A stretch of 64,000 bases of DNA from an uncultured Lachnospiraceae bacterium (GTDB lineage Bacteria; Bacillota; Clostridia; Lachnospirales; Lachnospiraceae): assembly GCA_902765725.1 (NCBI GenBank), contig CACXAT010000008.1, positions 1 through 64,000 on the forward strand, read 5' to 3'. The translations under genes were made by a program, and so were the position numbers. Shown one piece after another: positions 7,074-16,133 of the stretch. The stretch's first letter is position 1, and each line of letters begins with the position of its first letter. Below the pieces are notes generated by a model, which saw nothing but the letters and a program-made list of their open reading frames with translations, was not told the DNA's origin and ran no database searches.

Positions 7074-8333
7074 TTATTCTCTGCGCAGTGCGTCGATCGG
7101 ATCCAGGTTAGAAGCCTGTATCGAGGGGATCAGTCCGAATATGATCCCGATTCCCATGGAGAAGAATACTGCGATGATGGCGGCGAGCCAGTTGATGCCG
7201 ACCGGTATCCCGGTCGCCAGATTGATGATCCTCGCCATGACTACGCCTGCCGCGACCCCCAGCACTCCACCCAGACTGGTGAGCACGGATGCCTCTGTCA
7301 GGAACTGCCACAGGATCGAGCTCTTCCTGGCTCCGATCGCCTTCTTCAGGCCGATCTCGGAGGTTCGCTCCGTTACGGAGACGAGCATGATATTCATGAC
7401 GCCTATGCCGCCGACCAGCAGGGAGATTCCCGCGATCCACATCAGCTGTATGTTGGTGGCATTCTGCATCTTCTGTTTATTCTTCAGGTCTCCCAGAAGG
7501 TCCTCCGCCTCATAGGTGACGGAGGGATTCTCTACAGTGATCGTAGAGTTCAGAATCTTGGCCGTCCTCTGCCCTGCCTTCGTCATGGCATCAGTATCAG
7601 AAGCCTTGACGATCACATTTTCAGGTTCGTCATACTTGAACAGGATCGGCCAGGAGGCCTTGGGTATGAAGAGCATCCCCGTGGACTCTCCGTCGTTCAT
7701 CAGCTGATAGTCTTCGATGTCTTCTATATCGGATTCAAAGTTGGATGGCTGGTAGACTACTCCTATGACCGTAAACGGATTCTTGTAGATCTCTATGGTC
7801 TTTCCCAGAGGGTCCTCCCCCTTGAACAGGGCGTCTGACGCGATCTGGTCCAGAACGACGACCTTGGCAAAATGATCGTAGTCCCCCTGCAGGAATTCTC
7901 TTCCGGTGCGGATCCGGTATCCCAGCGTATCAAAGTACTGGTCGTCGACACCGCTGATGTTGGCGGTCATCATCGACCTGTCCTTGTAATAGACTGCCGT
8001 CTCCCACAGGACTCGGTTCGTATAGCAGGTAACCCGGTCCACAGTGTCCAGCGCGAGGATCCTCTCTATCGTCGCATCCGACACAGGATGGACCCCTGCC
8101 AGTGATGACGACATATCCATATCGTAGCTCTCACCGCCGGAACCCAGAGTGACCCTGACCGTGTTGTTGCCCGATCCGATCAGCTGTTCCCGCAGCTGGT
8201 CATTGGTTCCCTGGATCGTGGAAACGATGGCTATGATCGACCCGATACCGATGATGATGCCCAGCATTGTCAGAAGTGACCTCATCTTGTGGGCCAGGAT
8301 CCCCTGAAATGCCAGTCTGATGTTTTCAAACAT
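7074..8333 (-). CDS. ABC transporter permease, MacB/FtsX type
   Basis: 419 residues. This is the membrane subunit of a MacB-like exporter (type VII ABC fold): a first transmembrane helix at about 18-41 (LLTMLGIIIGIGSIIAIVST), a large extracytoplasmic domain at about 45-290 (MacB periplasmic core type), then three C-terminal helices in the FtsX domain with the family signature SVTERTSEIGLKKAIGAR. It ends in the typical NLDPIDALRRE. It is the last gene of a four-gene operon with an ATPase and two HlyD-like adaptors. Such systems in Firmicutes export peptides or resist antimicrobial peptides by mechanotransmission; the substrate cannot be read from sequence. Confidence 0.9.
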   Translation of the reverse strand: MFENIRLAFQGILAHKMRSLLTMLGIIIGIGSIIAIVSTIQGTNDQLREQLIGSGNNTVRVTLGSGGESYDMDMSSSLAGVHPVSDATIERILALDTVDRVTCYTNRVLWETAVYYKDRSMMTANISGVDDQYFDTLGYRIRTGREFLQGDYDHFAKVVVLDQIASDALFKGEDPLGKTIEIYKNPFTVIGVVYQPSNFESDIEDIEDYQLMNDGESTGMLFIPKASWPILFKYDEPENVIVKASDTDAMTKAGQRTAKILNSTITVENPSVTYEAEDLLGDLKNKQKMQNATNIQLMWIAGISLLVGGIGVMNIMLVSVTERTSEIGLKKAIGARKSSILWQFLTEASVLTSLGGVLGVAAGVVMARIINLATGIPVGINWLAAIIAVFFSMGIGIIFGLIPSIQASNLDPIDALRRE

Positions 8334-8385
8334 ATCTCTTCCTCAGTCAGTTTTACTCCGCTGCCGGCGCGTACCTGTCTTCCTG

Positions 8386-10605
8386 TCAATAGTACATATC
8401 CGAGCCATAGCTCATCGCTGTCAGCGAATTGACTCTTGTCGTCCTGGCTCCTTCCACAACGCCCTTCCCATAAGGGAACGCGATGTGATCCTCTCTGGAC
8501 AGTCCGGACTTGATCTGGATCGTTCCCCATTCATTGGCGCCGACTTCCAGATACCGCTTCTCCAGCCTGCCGTCGCTTCCTTCTACCAGACAGTAGCTTC
8601 TGCCGCTGTCCTCGGTGCGTACCAGCGCGCTGTTAAGGGCAAGACCATCATCCATGGAATAGCCGAATTCGGACACGGCTCCGTCCAGGGACAGTTCCAC
8701 GCCATCGTCCACCTCCAGGCCTTCCGTGTTCTCGATGAATGCCAGGAAGGGGTAATTGGATTCGTTGGAATTGTCATCGCCGTAGTAGTAATAGGTGTTA
8801 TCCGTGGATGGGTATTCCGAGACCTCCACGATCTCTGCTGTAAATGAACTGCCGGAGTAGGACGATCCGTATACGATGTCTCCCACCTTGACGGTATCCA
8901 GAGAGTTCTCTTTGATCATCCCTCTGACGTACAGGCCCTTCCTGCCGGTGATGATCATGATAGGCCCGTTGTCCGATCCGACGCCGGATGAGCTGGAGGA
9001 CAGGACTACTCCGTCCAGGATCGCGTAAACGATCTTGTGGTCCAGCTTCTCCTTGTATTCCTTGATCTCCAGAACCGCTTCCCGGATGAGGAGCTTCTGC
9101 TCGAAGATGGTATCCTCCATCTCCTTGATCAACTCTTTGAAATCAACCGCTTCTCCCTCATCACCGCCGTCATAATCACCCGAATCACCCATGTCAGACA
9201 TGTTCATGCCTTCGGTGGAGACCATATCTGTCTCCTCCTGTGTCGGCTCGACCACGGTCGCTCCATTGTACAGATCGCCGAGTGCCTTGAGATACTCTAC
9301 TCTGCTCTGGGAACCATCCGCTGTCCATTTATTGTTCAGTGCGTCATAGCCTGTGGTAAACCGTTCATCATTGGGGTTGTAAACAGTGGAGGGCAGCGAC
9401 GCAAGGATATCTGCCGCCGCGCGGATCAGCTGCTCATCTTCTGCTGCAGACACGCCATCATGGGACGATGTGGAAACCTTTTCCGGATTCAGCTGTTCCA
9501 TGGCTGAAACGAACTGGTAGGCACAGAGTCTGTCATACGCGGTCTGAAGGACATGGGCCGTGGTCTCTCCCACGATGGAGGTAACGCTGTCTGAGACAGC
9601 ATAGTCCGTCACGGTGATCACTTCGCCCAGAACGGTCCGCTGATCAGACTGGATTCCCTCTCCGAAGGATGTCCTGAAGGTCTCCAGGGCAGAGGCGATC
9701 CGGTCGGCCACTTCACTGTCTCCCAGCGCTTCCAGAGAGCCGTTCGCTATGTTGGTGATCTCATTTACGGTCCTGAGGAACGTGTTGACATTGCTGATGA
9801 CAGCCAGGTCCGGATCCTCCTCCGGCGTAACCGGTTCTATGACAGATCCATCCTCCGAAACGATGCCTGCATCCGGATCCGATATGATCTCGTCTCCGTT
9901 ATCTGAATCTTCTACGATGTTGTAATTCTCGTCATCGCTGATGATGCCGTCATCCTGTGCCTCCAGAATCGGCTGCGTCTCCAGGGCCTGCTCCTCTTCC
10001 ACGATATCAGCAGATCCGGTCGCGTCGACATACTCTTCGTCTTCGTAATCGGCGTAATCATCCTCTTCCTCATCGGAATCCACGTATTCTTCATACATCT
10101 CCGAATATCCGCCTGAATCTGAAGAGCTGTCGGATGTGCCCGACGTCCTTGCCGAAGAGTTCGAACCGCCGGAATAGCGGTATATGGAGCCTTCGACCGG
10201 GAGGATTCCCCGTTTCAGGAGCGCCAGCTCCTTCTCCATGCTCTCCAGCTCAAGCTCCAGCCCCCACTTGTCAAGGTCTGCCTTCTCTGCCTCAAGCTCC
10301 ACCTTCTCCATATTGTATTCCAGGAGCTTGTCGCCCTTGCTGACCTTGTCGCCTTCAGAGACATAGATCTTCTTCAGGCTGTACTCGCCATTGCGCCTCA
10401 CCGTCTGGGTATCCTTTGAGATGATCACGCCTTCCATGTTGGTGTAGGAGCCGTAGCCCATATATTCATTGACATTTTCTACGGAAGTGACCTCAACGAC
10501 CCTGTTGGAGGAGGCAGAGGCACCTCTTCTGGCAGCATAACTGAGCCCTGCCAGAAGCAGCGCAGGGATCAGAATTGCGATCAGAATAAGTCTTACCTTC
10601 TTCAT
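8386..10605 (-). CDS. HlyD/MacA-like adaptor with very large insertion
   Basis: 739 residues, about 300 longer than usual for this family. The N-terminus is a membrane anchor (MKKVRLILIAILIPALLLAG). A biotinyl-lipoyl-like strand region (TVRRNGEYSLKKIYVSEGDK) at about residues 67-95 is followed by the first coiled helix. The return helix (FEQKLLIREAVLEIKEYKEK) only appears near residue 515. Between them lie about 370 residues: an acidic Ser/Tyr/Asp/Glu tract (for example YEEYVDSDEEEDDYADYEDE, about 170-190) and a helical region. The beta-barrel and C-terminal parts (VGDIVYGSSYSGSSFTAEIV onward) are ordinary. Its ATG overlaps the ATPase stop by four bases, implying coupled translation. It should bridge the permease to the cell-wall space. 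Confidence 0.85.
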   Translation of the reverse strand: MKKVRLILIAILIPALLLAGLSYAARRGASASSNRVVEVTSVENVNEYMGYGSYTNMEGVIISKDTQTVRRNGEYSLKKIYVSEGDKVSKGDKLLEYNMEKVELEAEKADLDKWGLELELESMEKELALLKRGILPVEGSIYRYSGGSNSSARTSGTSDSSSDSGGYSEMYEEYVDSDEEEDDYADYEDEEYVDATGSADIVEEEQALETQPILEAQDDGIISDDENYNIVEDSDNGDEIISDPDAGIVSEDGSVIEPVTPEEDPDLAVISNVNTFLRTVNEITNIANGSLEALGDSEVADRIASALETFRTSFGEGIQSDQRTVLGEVITVTDYAVSDSVTSIVGETTAHVLQTAYDRLCAYQFVSAMEQLNPEKVSTSSHDGVSAAEDEQLIRAAADILASLPSTVYNPNDERFTTGYDALNNKWTADGSQSRVEYLKALGDLYNGATVVEPTQEETDMVSTEGMNMSDMGDSGDYDGGDEGEAVDFKELIKEMEDTIFEQKLLIREAVLEIKEYKEKLDHKIVYAILDGVVLSSSSSGVGSDNGPIMIITGRKGLYVRGMIKENSLDTVKVGDIVYGSSYSGSSFTAEIVEVSEYPSTDNTYYYYGDDNSNESNYPFLAFIENTEGLEVDDGVELSLDGAVSEFGYSMDDGLALNSALVRTEDSGRSYCLVEGSDGRLEKRYLEVGANEWGTIQIKSGLSREDHIAFPYGKGVVEGARTTRVNSLTAMSYGSDMYY

Positions 10606-11324
10606 CTGTTGCTGCCTCCTGCAGCTTCGATCCGAGTCCTGTCGGAGTCGGTACGTTCCGTCAGGATTCCGTCAAATATGTTGCATACGCGCTTTGCGTA
10701 GGATGCGATCTCGGGAGAATGAGTGATCATGACGATGGTTACTCCCTCCCGGTTCAGTTCTTCGAACAGTTCCATCAGTGCGGTGCTGGAACGTGAATCC
10801 AGTGCACCCGTCGGCTCATCGGCAAGAAGAAGCCTTGGATGGTTCACCATCGCTCTTGCGATCGCGACTCTCTGCTTCTGTCCGCCGGAAAGCTGTGCAG
10901 GAGTAAAGTTGATGCGGTCTTCCAGGCCGACTCTCGTCAGGGCCTGCTTCGCCCGCTGTATCCGCTCCCGTTTTCTGACTCCTGCATATACCAGGGGAAG
11001 TTCCACGTTGGCCAGTGCCGTCTGCCTGGAGAGCAGTTCGAAATTCTGAAAGACAAAGCCCAGATTGTTCAGGCGGATGTCCGCCATGGTCTTGTCGTCC
11101 TTATTGAGCACGTTCACGCCGTTCAGCTCGTAGGTTCCTTTGGTCGGGCGGTCCAGGCAGCCGATGATATTCATCAGAGTCGACTTGCCGGAGCCTGACG
11201 GCCCCATGATCGCGACATACTCGCCCTCCTCCACATGAAGGCATACGTCATGCAGCACCGGAACAACCAGTTTCGGCGTAATATAATCTTTATAGATATG
11301 ATCCAGTTTCAGAACCAATGACAT
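10602..11324 (-). CDS. ABC transporter ATPase, MacB/LolD type
   Basis: 240 residues from ATG 11324 (AGGTG five bases upstream); GTG 11330 is an alternative start. It is a complete nucleotide-binding domain: Walker A GPSGSGKST near residue 43, Q-loop FQNFELL, signature LSGGQKQRVAIARA near 142, Walker B LLLADEPTGALDS, and an H-loop histidine in MITHSPEIA. The DEPTGALD form is typical of the MacB/LolD/FtsE group. It powers the permease coded two genes downstream, and sits between the two adaptor genes, overlapping the second by ATGA. Confidence 0.95.
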   Translation of the reverse strand: MSLVLKLDHIYKDYITPKLVVPVLHDVCLHVEEGEYVAIMGPSGSGKSTLMNIIGCLDRPTKGTYELNGVNVLNKDDKTMADIRLNNLGFVFQNFELLSRQTALANVELPLVYAGVRKRERIQRAKQALTRVGLEDRINFTPAQLSGGQKQRVAIARAMVNHPRLLLADEPTGALDSRSSTALMELFEELNREGVTIVMITHSPEIASYAKRVCNIFDGILTERTDSDRTRIEAAGGSNR

Positions 11325-11336
11325 ACTCACCTCAGA

Positions 11337-12806
11337 TCAGTCCAGGATGACGTATCCTTCTTCATCTGTCATCTCTTCTTCATCGTCGTATTCAGCCACG
11401 TCTGCGTCGTATACGGATGACATGGCCGCCTCACCCTCTGAATAGTACATATCGTCGTCCAGCCATTCCTCGGTCTCATCCTCATCCCAGTACCATTCTT
11501 CGGTCTCGTCGTACCACTCGTCTTCCAGTCCGCCCTCTTCCCAGTTGTACATGCTCTCTGTTTCCATAAAGCCGTCGGAAGAGTTGTAGGAAACCGGGAG
11601 CCCTTCTTCCAGGCTCTCCTGGGGGACACAGATATAGTCATCCACAGTCAGGCCCGACAGGATCTGATGCTGCTGAAGCTCCTCATCCGCCTCGCCCAGC
11701 TCGACTGTGCGCTTCTCGACCTTGTTGTCATCAGAAGCCGCCCATACATAGGAGGATCCGTTCTCTGTAACGATATAGTAATCATCCAGCCAGAGGCCTT
11801 CCTTCGCATCTTCCTGTCCGACGTCCTGCTCCAGATACACATGCTGGCCCAGCATCAGGTCGTCCGAATTCTCCAGTTCCACATAGAACGGATAATCCGT
11901 TGATCCTGACACATTTTCGCCGGAAAACATATCAGAGGAATCGCTGCCGCCGGTTCCCTGGTCTGATTTGATCTGTGTCACGGTCCCGTGCCAGATCCGG
12001 CCGGACTCCACCCTGGAGAATACCAGCATGCTGAGGCCTTTACTGATCAGCATCCGGTTCTGTTCATTTACAGAAGCCTTGATCCGGTAGGTTCCCGTCT
12101 TCAGCAGCGTGATATAGGCGCTGCTCTCTCCGGTCATGGAATCCATGTCCGTCGAGTCGTTGATCGACTTGACGATACCTTCCATGTCGCTGTATACGGT
12201 AGCGTTCTCGATCTGCTCCTCAAGGGCAGTGATCTTGATCTTCTGCTGCTTGAGGGCCAGCTCCTCCTGCTTGATCGCATTCTCTTCTACCAAGACCTCG
12301 AGCTGTTTTTCAGGTGTATTGGCATTCGCTTTCTTCTTCTCCAGCTCACCCTTTTTCGCTTCGGTGGTCTTGGCCTGGTTCTCCATCCTCTCGAGGTTGA
12401 TCTTCTCCTGCTCGAGTTCATTTTCAGTCTTAACCACGTCATAGGTGAAGAGCTTGTCGCCTTCCTCGACCATGTCGCCTTCCTTGACATAGCACTGTTT
12501 GACGGTTCTGTCACCGTCCAGCTTGTACTCCCGGGTCTCCTGGGGCTCTACGACGCCGCCGAATCGTTCGATCTGGCCTGTGCCGCTTCCAAGGTCCGCG
12601 ATCGTGCTGACAAGGTCCATGTATACCGCGTTATCCGCAGTGGATGACACTCTTTCTCCGGCAGCCGATGTTGCGGATGTATATCCGGGGATCACCTTCT
12701 CCAGCACGCCGGGGAACCATCTGTCGATGAGTCCTGCCCGCATGCAGTAGAAAAACCCTCCTGCCAGAACTGCAAGAATCAGTATGAATGTAATCGCTTT
12801 CTTCAT
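11337..12806 (-). CDS. HlyD/MacA-like adaptor with acidic aromatic C-terminal tail
   Basis: 489 residues and the first gene of the exporter operon. It has an N-terminal anchor (ITFILILAVLAGGFFYCMRA), a lipoyl-like region (TVKQCYVKEGDMVEEGDKLF), a coiled-coil hairpin at about residues 125-205 rich in Glu and Lys, and a beta-barrel domain (IYITL and VTQIKSD region). The unusual part is the last 70-75 residues, dominated by Asp, Glu, Trp and Tyr (EEGGLEDEWYDETEEWYWDE and similar). This tail is not part of the normal adaptor fold and may bind cations, peptidoglycan components or cationic peptides; that is inference. Having two different adaptors with one MacB-like pump is notable. Confidence 0.85.
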   Translation of the reverse strand: MKKAITFILILAVLAGGFFYCMRAGLIDRWFPGVLEKVIPGYTSATSAAGERVSSTADNAVYMDLVSTIADLGSGTGQIERFGGVVEPQETREYKLDGDRTVKQCYVKEGDMVEEGDKLFTYDVVKTENELEQEKINLERMENQAKTTEAKKGELEKKKANANTPEKQLEVLVEENAIKQEELALKQQKIKITALEEQIENATVYSDMEGIVKSINDSTDMDSMTGESSAYITLLKTGTYRIKASVNEQNRMLISKGLSMLVFSRVESGRIWHGTVTQIKSDQGTGGSDSSDMFSGENVSGSTDYPFYVELENSDDLMLGQHVYLEQDVGQEDAKEGLWLDDYYIVTENGSSYVWAASDDNKVEKRTVELGEADEELQQHQILSGLTVDDYICVPQESLEEGLPVSYNSSDGFMETESMYNWEEGGLEDEWYDETEEWYWDEDETEEWLDDDMYYSEGEAAMSSVYDADVAEYDDEEEMTDEEGYVILD

Positions 12807-12950
12807 GAGTACACAGAAACTCCCTTATATTTATAATCCCTTAATACTACCATATTGTGTCAATTCCGTGTTCATCTGATCTTGGTCGTGCTCTGATCCG
12901 GACCGCCAGGCCGCCCGGGAAGCTGTTATTCAGATCGATTCGCATCGATA

Positions 12951-12979
12951 TTGACAGACCATTCTGTGTTGTTTACAAT
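12951..12979 (+). promoter_or_regulatory. Promoter for the divergent anchored protein
   Basis: TTGACA at 12951-12956 and TACAAT at 12974-12979 are separated by 17 bases, upstream of the plus-strand gene at 13015. A second TTGACA, near 12870 on the minus strand, may serve the exporter operon, but no well-spaced -10 box follows it. Confidence 0.7.
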
Positions 12980-13014
12980 AATTCACAAGCCAGAAAGGAC
13001 CGGTAGAAACCATC

Positions 13015-14184
13015 ATGTCACATAAGCAAGATTCCAGACATTTTAAACCTGCAGAACGCGCGGGACTTCGTATTCTGTTCCTCGCTCTGCCCATCCTGCT
13101 GCTCATCGCAGCTGTATGCATCATCACCTGGTATGTCCGGCGGGATACTCCCGGGCGGACAGTCCGCAATACGATGAAGCAGATCTCTTCCCTGGATGAA
13201 TCAGCCATCCTGCAGATTGCGTCCTCCGGGGAGGGGGAAGACAGCAGTGCGGCGCTGGAGGCTCTGAACCTCTTTTTCAGAGACTTCTCCTGCAAGGTAC
13301 TCTCCGTTTCGCAGGATAAAAACACCGCCAGTGTCCGGGTGCGCGTCACGACACCGGATGCCAGATTGCTCGCATCGGATATCCGTCTTTCACTGCTCCA
13401 GGATGCCGGTCCGCAGTTCACTGCAGAACCCCAGGAAACTGCCGCAGCTGTGCAGGATACCGCATCCCTGCAGGGCAGCAGCCAGCAGGACCGGGTCTAC
13501 AGCCTCATGCAGCAGTGTCTGTCGAAAAAAGAGTACGCACAAACAGAAACAGAGGGAACGGTATCTTTGAAGAAAACCGAAGACGGCTGGACGATCATGC
13601 AGTCCCCGTCCCTGTCCTCTCTTCTTCTGGGCGGTTTCCCGGAAGCTCTGTCTGATCCATGGCTGCTGAGCCCCGATGCGGTACTCACCGTATTCCTCGA
13701 ACGTCTGCACGAACTGACTGCCGAGGAGTGGGCCGATCTGTTTGATGTCCACGACCTGTTCTCCACCTATGCGGCAGATCCTTCTGTGATCGATCTCGGG
13801 TTCCTGACCCGGGCCAGGGAAGCCTTCGCGTGGTCAGATCTGAAGGCCGAAACCTCAGGATCACACGCGGATGTCTCTCTCGCCGTGACCGGCACAGACA
13901 CCGGCGCGATCCTCAGATCTTATAAAGAAAAGCTTGCCTCCTACGGCCAGACCGTCGATGCGGTCTCAGACGACTCCTACGAAGTCAGCAGCAAGAGTTC
14001 TTCCCTGCTTCTGGAGGCCATCGAGGAAAATGAAGCCGTCTCCACTTATCCGGTCACGGTTTCCATGGATCATGACGGATCCGGATGGGTCATCACGGAT
14101 TCCACTCAGCTGACCGATGCGCTGTTCGGAGGCATGTCTGCTGCCGTTGAGGAATTCAGCCAGCCGGCCGGTGAAGAAGAATAG
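13015..14184 (+). CDS. Membrane-anchored extracytoplasmic protein with internal duplication
   Basis: 389 residues; the only full-length plus-strand gene of the window's conserved part. A positively charged N-terminus precedes one transmembrane helix at about 20-42 (LFLALPILLLIAAVCIITWY), leaving about 345 residues outside the cell. I see two similar halves. Each has a Leu/Glu-rich helical start, a beta strand pair (ASVRVRVTTPDARLL; ADVSLAVTGTDTGAIL) and the closing motif DGWTIMQSPSLSSLLLGGF or GWVITDSTQLTDALFGGM. This layout recalls NTF2-like lipoprotein families such as DUF5105, but the match is not certain. It is divergent from the exporter operon and ends at a strong bidirectional terminator. 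The function is unknown. Confidence 0.75.
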   Translation: MSHKQDSRHFKPAERAGLRILFLALPILLLIAAVCIITWYVRRDTPGRTVRNTMKQISSLDESAILQIASSGEGEDSSAALEALNLFFRDFSCKVLSVSQDKNTASVRVRVTTPDARLLASDIRLSLLQDAGPQFTAEPQETAAAVQDTASLQGSSQQDRVYSLMQQCLSKKEYAQTETEGTVSLKKTEDGWTIMQSPSLSSLLLGGFPEALSDPWLLSPDAVLTVFLERLHELTAEEWADLFDVHDLFSTYAADPSVIDLGFLTRAREAFAWSDLKAETSGSHADVSLAVTGTDTGAILRSYKEKLASYGQTVDAVSDDSYEVSSKSSSLLLEAIEENEAVSTYPVTVSMDHDGSGWVITDSTQLTDALFGGMSAAVEEFSQPAGEEE

Positions 14185-14223
14185 CTTCCGCCAAGGCCTC
14201 AGTCTTTACTCAGTATACATAAG

Positions 14224-14263
14224 AAAACCTCCGCCATCGCTCATGATTGGCGGAGGTTTTTAT
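14224..14263. terminator. Bidirectional terminator
   Basis: AAAACCTCCGCC and GGCGGAGGTTTT pair around a 13-base loop, with U-rich tails in both directions. It separates the plus-strand gene ending at 14184 from aspS ending at 14300 on the other strand. Confidence 0.9.
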
Positions 14264-14299
14264 TAAGAATCTATTGAATTTGATCCGTTTTTGTCTTCT

Positions 14300-16093
14300 T
14301 TACTGCTCTTTCACACGGATGTCGATGCCCAGCTCATCGAGCTGCTTCTGAGCAACCTCACCGGGAGCCTGGGTCATCAGGTCAGAGGAATCCTTGACCT
14401 TCGGGAACGCGATCACGTCTCTGATCGAATCCAGTCCAAGCATCAGCATGACCACACGGTCGAGGCCGTAGGCCAGTCCTGCGTGAGGCGGTACACCGTA
14501 CCGGAACGCGTTCAGCAGGAAGCTGAACTGCTCGGCTGCCTGTTCCTTCGTGAAGCCGAGGCACTCAAACATCTTCTCCTGGATGTCTGACTGATGGATA
14601 CGGACAGAACCGCCGCCGATCTCGCAGCCGTTCAGTACGATATCGTAGGCCTTGGCTCTGACCTTGGACAGATCCTTGTCCGGGGAGAGATATTCCAGGT
14701 CCTCTTCCATTGGCATGGTGAAAGGATGATGCATCGCCTGGAAACGCTGCTCTTCCTCGCTCCATTCAAACTGCGGGAATTCAACGACCCAGAGGAATTC
14801 GAACTTCGAAGGATCGATCAGATCCAGCTTTCTGGCAAGGTCACAGCGCAGAGCGCCCATGGTCTCGCAGACCAGCTTGAACTTATCGGCGCCAAACAGC
14901 AGAAGGTCTCCCTTCTCACCGCCCATGGCAGCTACCAGAGCATCGATCTCTTCCTGCGTCATGAACTTCTGGAAGGAGCACTTCGTGCCTTCTTCTTTGA
15001 CCTGGATATATGCAAGTCCCTTCAGACCGTATCCCTTGACAAAGTCAGTCAGCGCGTCGATCTTCTTGCGGGGCATGTCGGCCTGTCCCTTGACATTGAT
15101 GCCTCGCACGGAGCCGCCGTCCTTCACGCAGTTCGAGAATACTCCGAACCCGCAGTCCTTCACGATCTCCGATACGTCGACCAGCTCCATGCCGAAGCGA
15201 AGATCCGGCTTGTCGGAGCCAAAACGGTTCATCGCCTCTGTCCACTTCATGCGGCGGAACGGAACCTGCACCTCTACTCCGAGCACTTCCTTCCACAGAT
15301 ACTGGAGCAGTCTCTCATTTACATCCAGAACATCATCGATGTCCACAAATGAAAGCTCCATGTCCATCTGGGTGAATTCCGGCTGACGGTCCGCGCGAAG
15401 GTCCTCGTCACGGAAGCATCTTGCCAGCTGGAAGTAGCGGTCATAGCCTGCGACCATCAGAAGCTGCTTGTACAGCTGCGGAGACTGGGGAAGGGCGAAG
15501 AATCTTCCGGGATACACACGGCTGGGAACCAGGTAATCGCGGGCGCCCTCCGGAGTGCTCTTGCCGAGCATGGGGGTCTCGATCTCCAGGAAGCCTTCAC
15601 GTGCCATGAACTCACGCGCAAGCTGGGATACCTTGCTCTTCACCATCAGATTTCTCTGGATGTCGGGTCTGCGCAGATCCAGGGTGCGGTTCTTCAGACG
15701 CAGCTCTTCCTTGGTCTGTACGTTCTCCTCGATCGGGAACGGCGGTGTCTCTGATTCGGACAGGATGCGCAGCTGTGTTGCCATCAGCTCCATGGTTCCT
15801 GTCTTCAGCTTCTCGTTGACCGCGCCGCCTCTTCTCTGGACAACGCCTGTCACGGCAAGAACGAATTCGTTGCGGATCGTTCCTGCCTTCGCAAATCCTT
15901 CACTGCCCACCGATGTCTCATCAAACAGGATCTGCATCAGTCCGGAACGGTCCCGCAGATCCACAAAGATCAGCGATCCGAGGTTCCTTCTCTTCTGCGT
16001 CCAGCCCATCAGTGTGACTGTGCTTCCAATCATTTCTTCTGTAACCTCTGCGCATCTGCAGGTGCGCTTCAGTCCCATCATCGATTCTGCCAT
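14300..16093 (-). CDS. aspS: Aspartyl-tRNA synthetase
   Basis: 597 residues from ATG 16093, placed by AAGGAG seven bases upstream. It charges tRNA-Asp in the cytosol. The N-terminal OB-fold anticodon domain has GWTQKRRNLGSLIFVDLRDR. The class II core has motif 2 (FRDEDLRADRQPEFTQMDME), the bacterial GAD insertion around residues 285-410, and motif 3 (GLAYGLDRVVMLMLG) near residue 525. It is last in the apt-relA-MBL-hemZ-aspS series, 40 bases after hemZ. In many clostridia hisS lies between hemZ and aspS; here it does not. Whether it is the discriminating or Asn-mischarging form cannot be judged by eye. Confidence 0.97.
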   Translation of the reverse strand: MAESMMGLKRTCRCAEVTEEMIGSTVTLMGWTQKRRNLGSLIFVDLRDRSGLMQILFDETSVGSEGFAKAGTIRNEFVLAVTGVVQRRGGAVNEKLKTGTMELMATQLRILSESETPPFPIEENVQTKEELRLKNRTLDLRRPDIQRNLMVKSKVSQLAREFMAREGFLEIETPMLGKSTPEGARDYLVPSRVYPGRFFALPQSPQLYKQLLMVAGYDRYFQLARCFRDEDLRADRQPEFTQMDMELSFVDIDDVLDVNERLLQYLWKEVLGVEVQVPFRRMKWTEAMNRFGSDKPDLRFGMELVDVSEIVKDCGFGVFSNCVKDGGSVRGINVKGQADMPRKKIDALTDFVKGYGLKGLAYIQVKEEGTKCSFQKFMTQEEIDALVAAMGGEKGDLLLFGADKFKLVCETMGALRCDLARKLDLIDPSKFEFLWVVEFPQFEWSEEEQRFQAMHHPFTMPMEEDLEYLSPDKDLSKVRAKAYDIVLNGCEIGGGSVRIHQSDIQEKMFECLGFTKEQAAEQFSFLLNAFRYGVPPHAGLAYGLDRVVMLMLGLDSIRDVIAFPKVKDSSDLMTQAPGEVAQKQLDELGIDIRVKEQ

Positions 16094-16133
16094 CAGTCTA
16101 CTCCTTGTCATGATAATCCCATTTCCAGACCGG

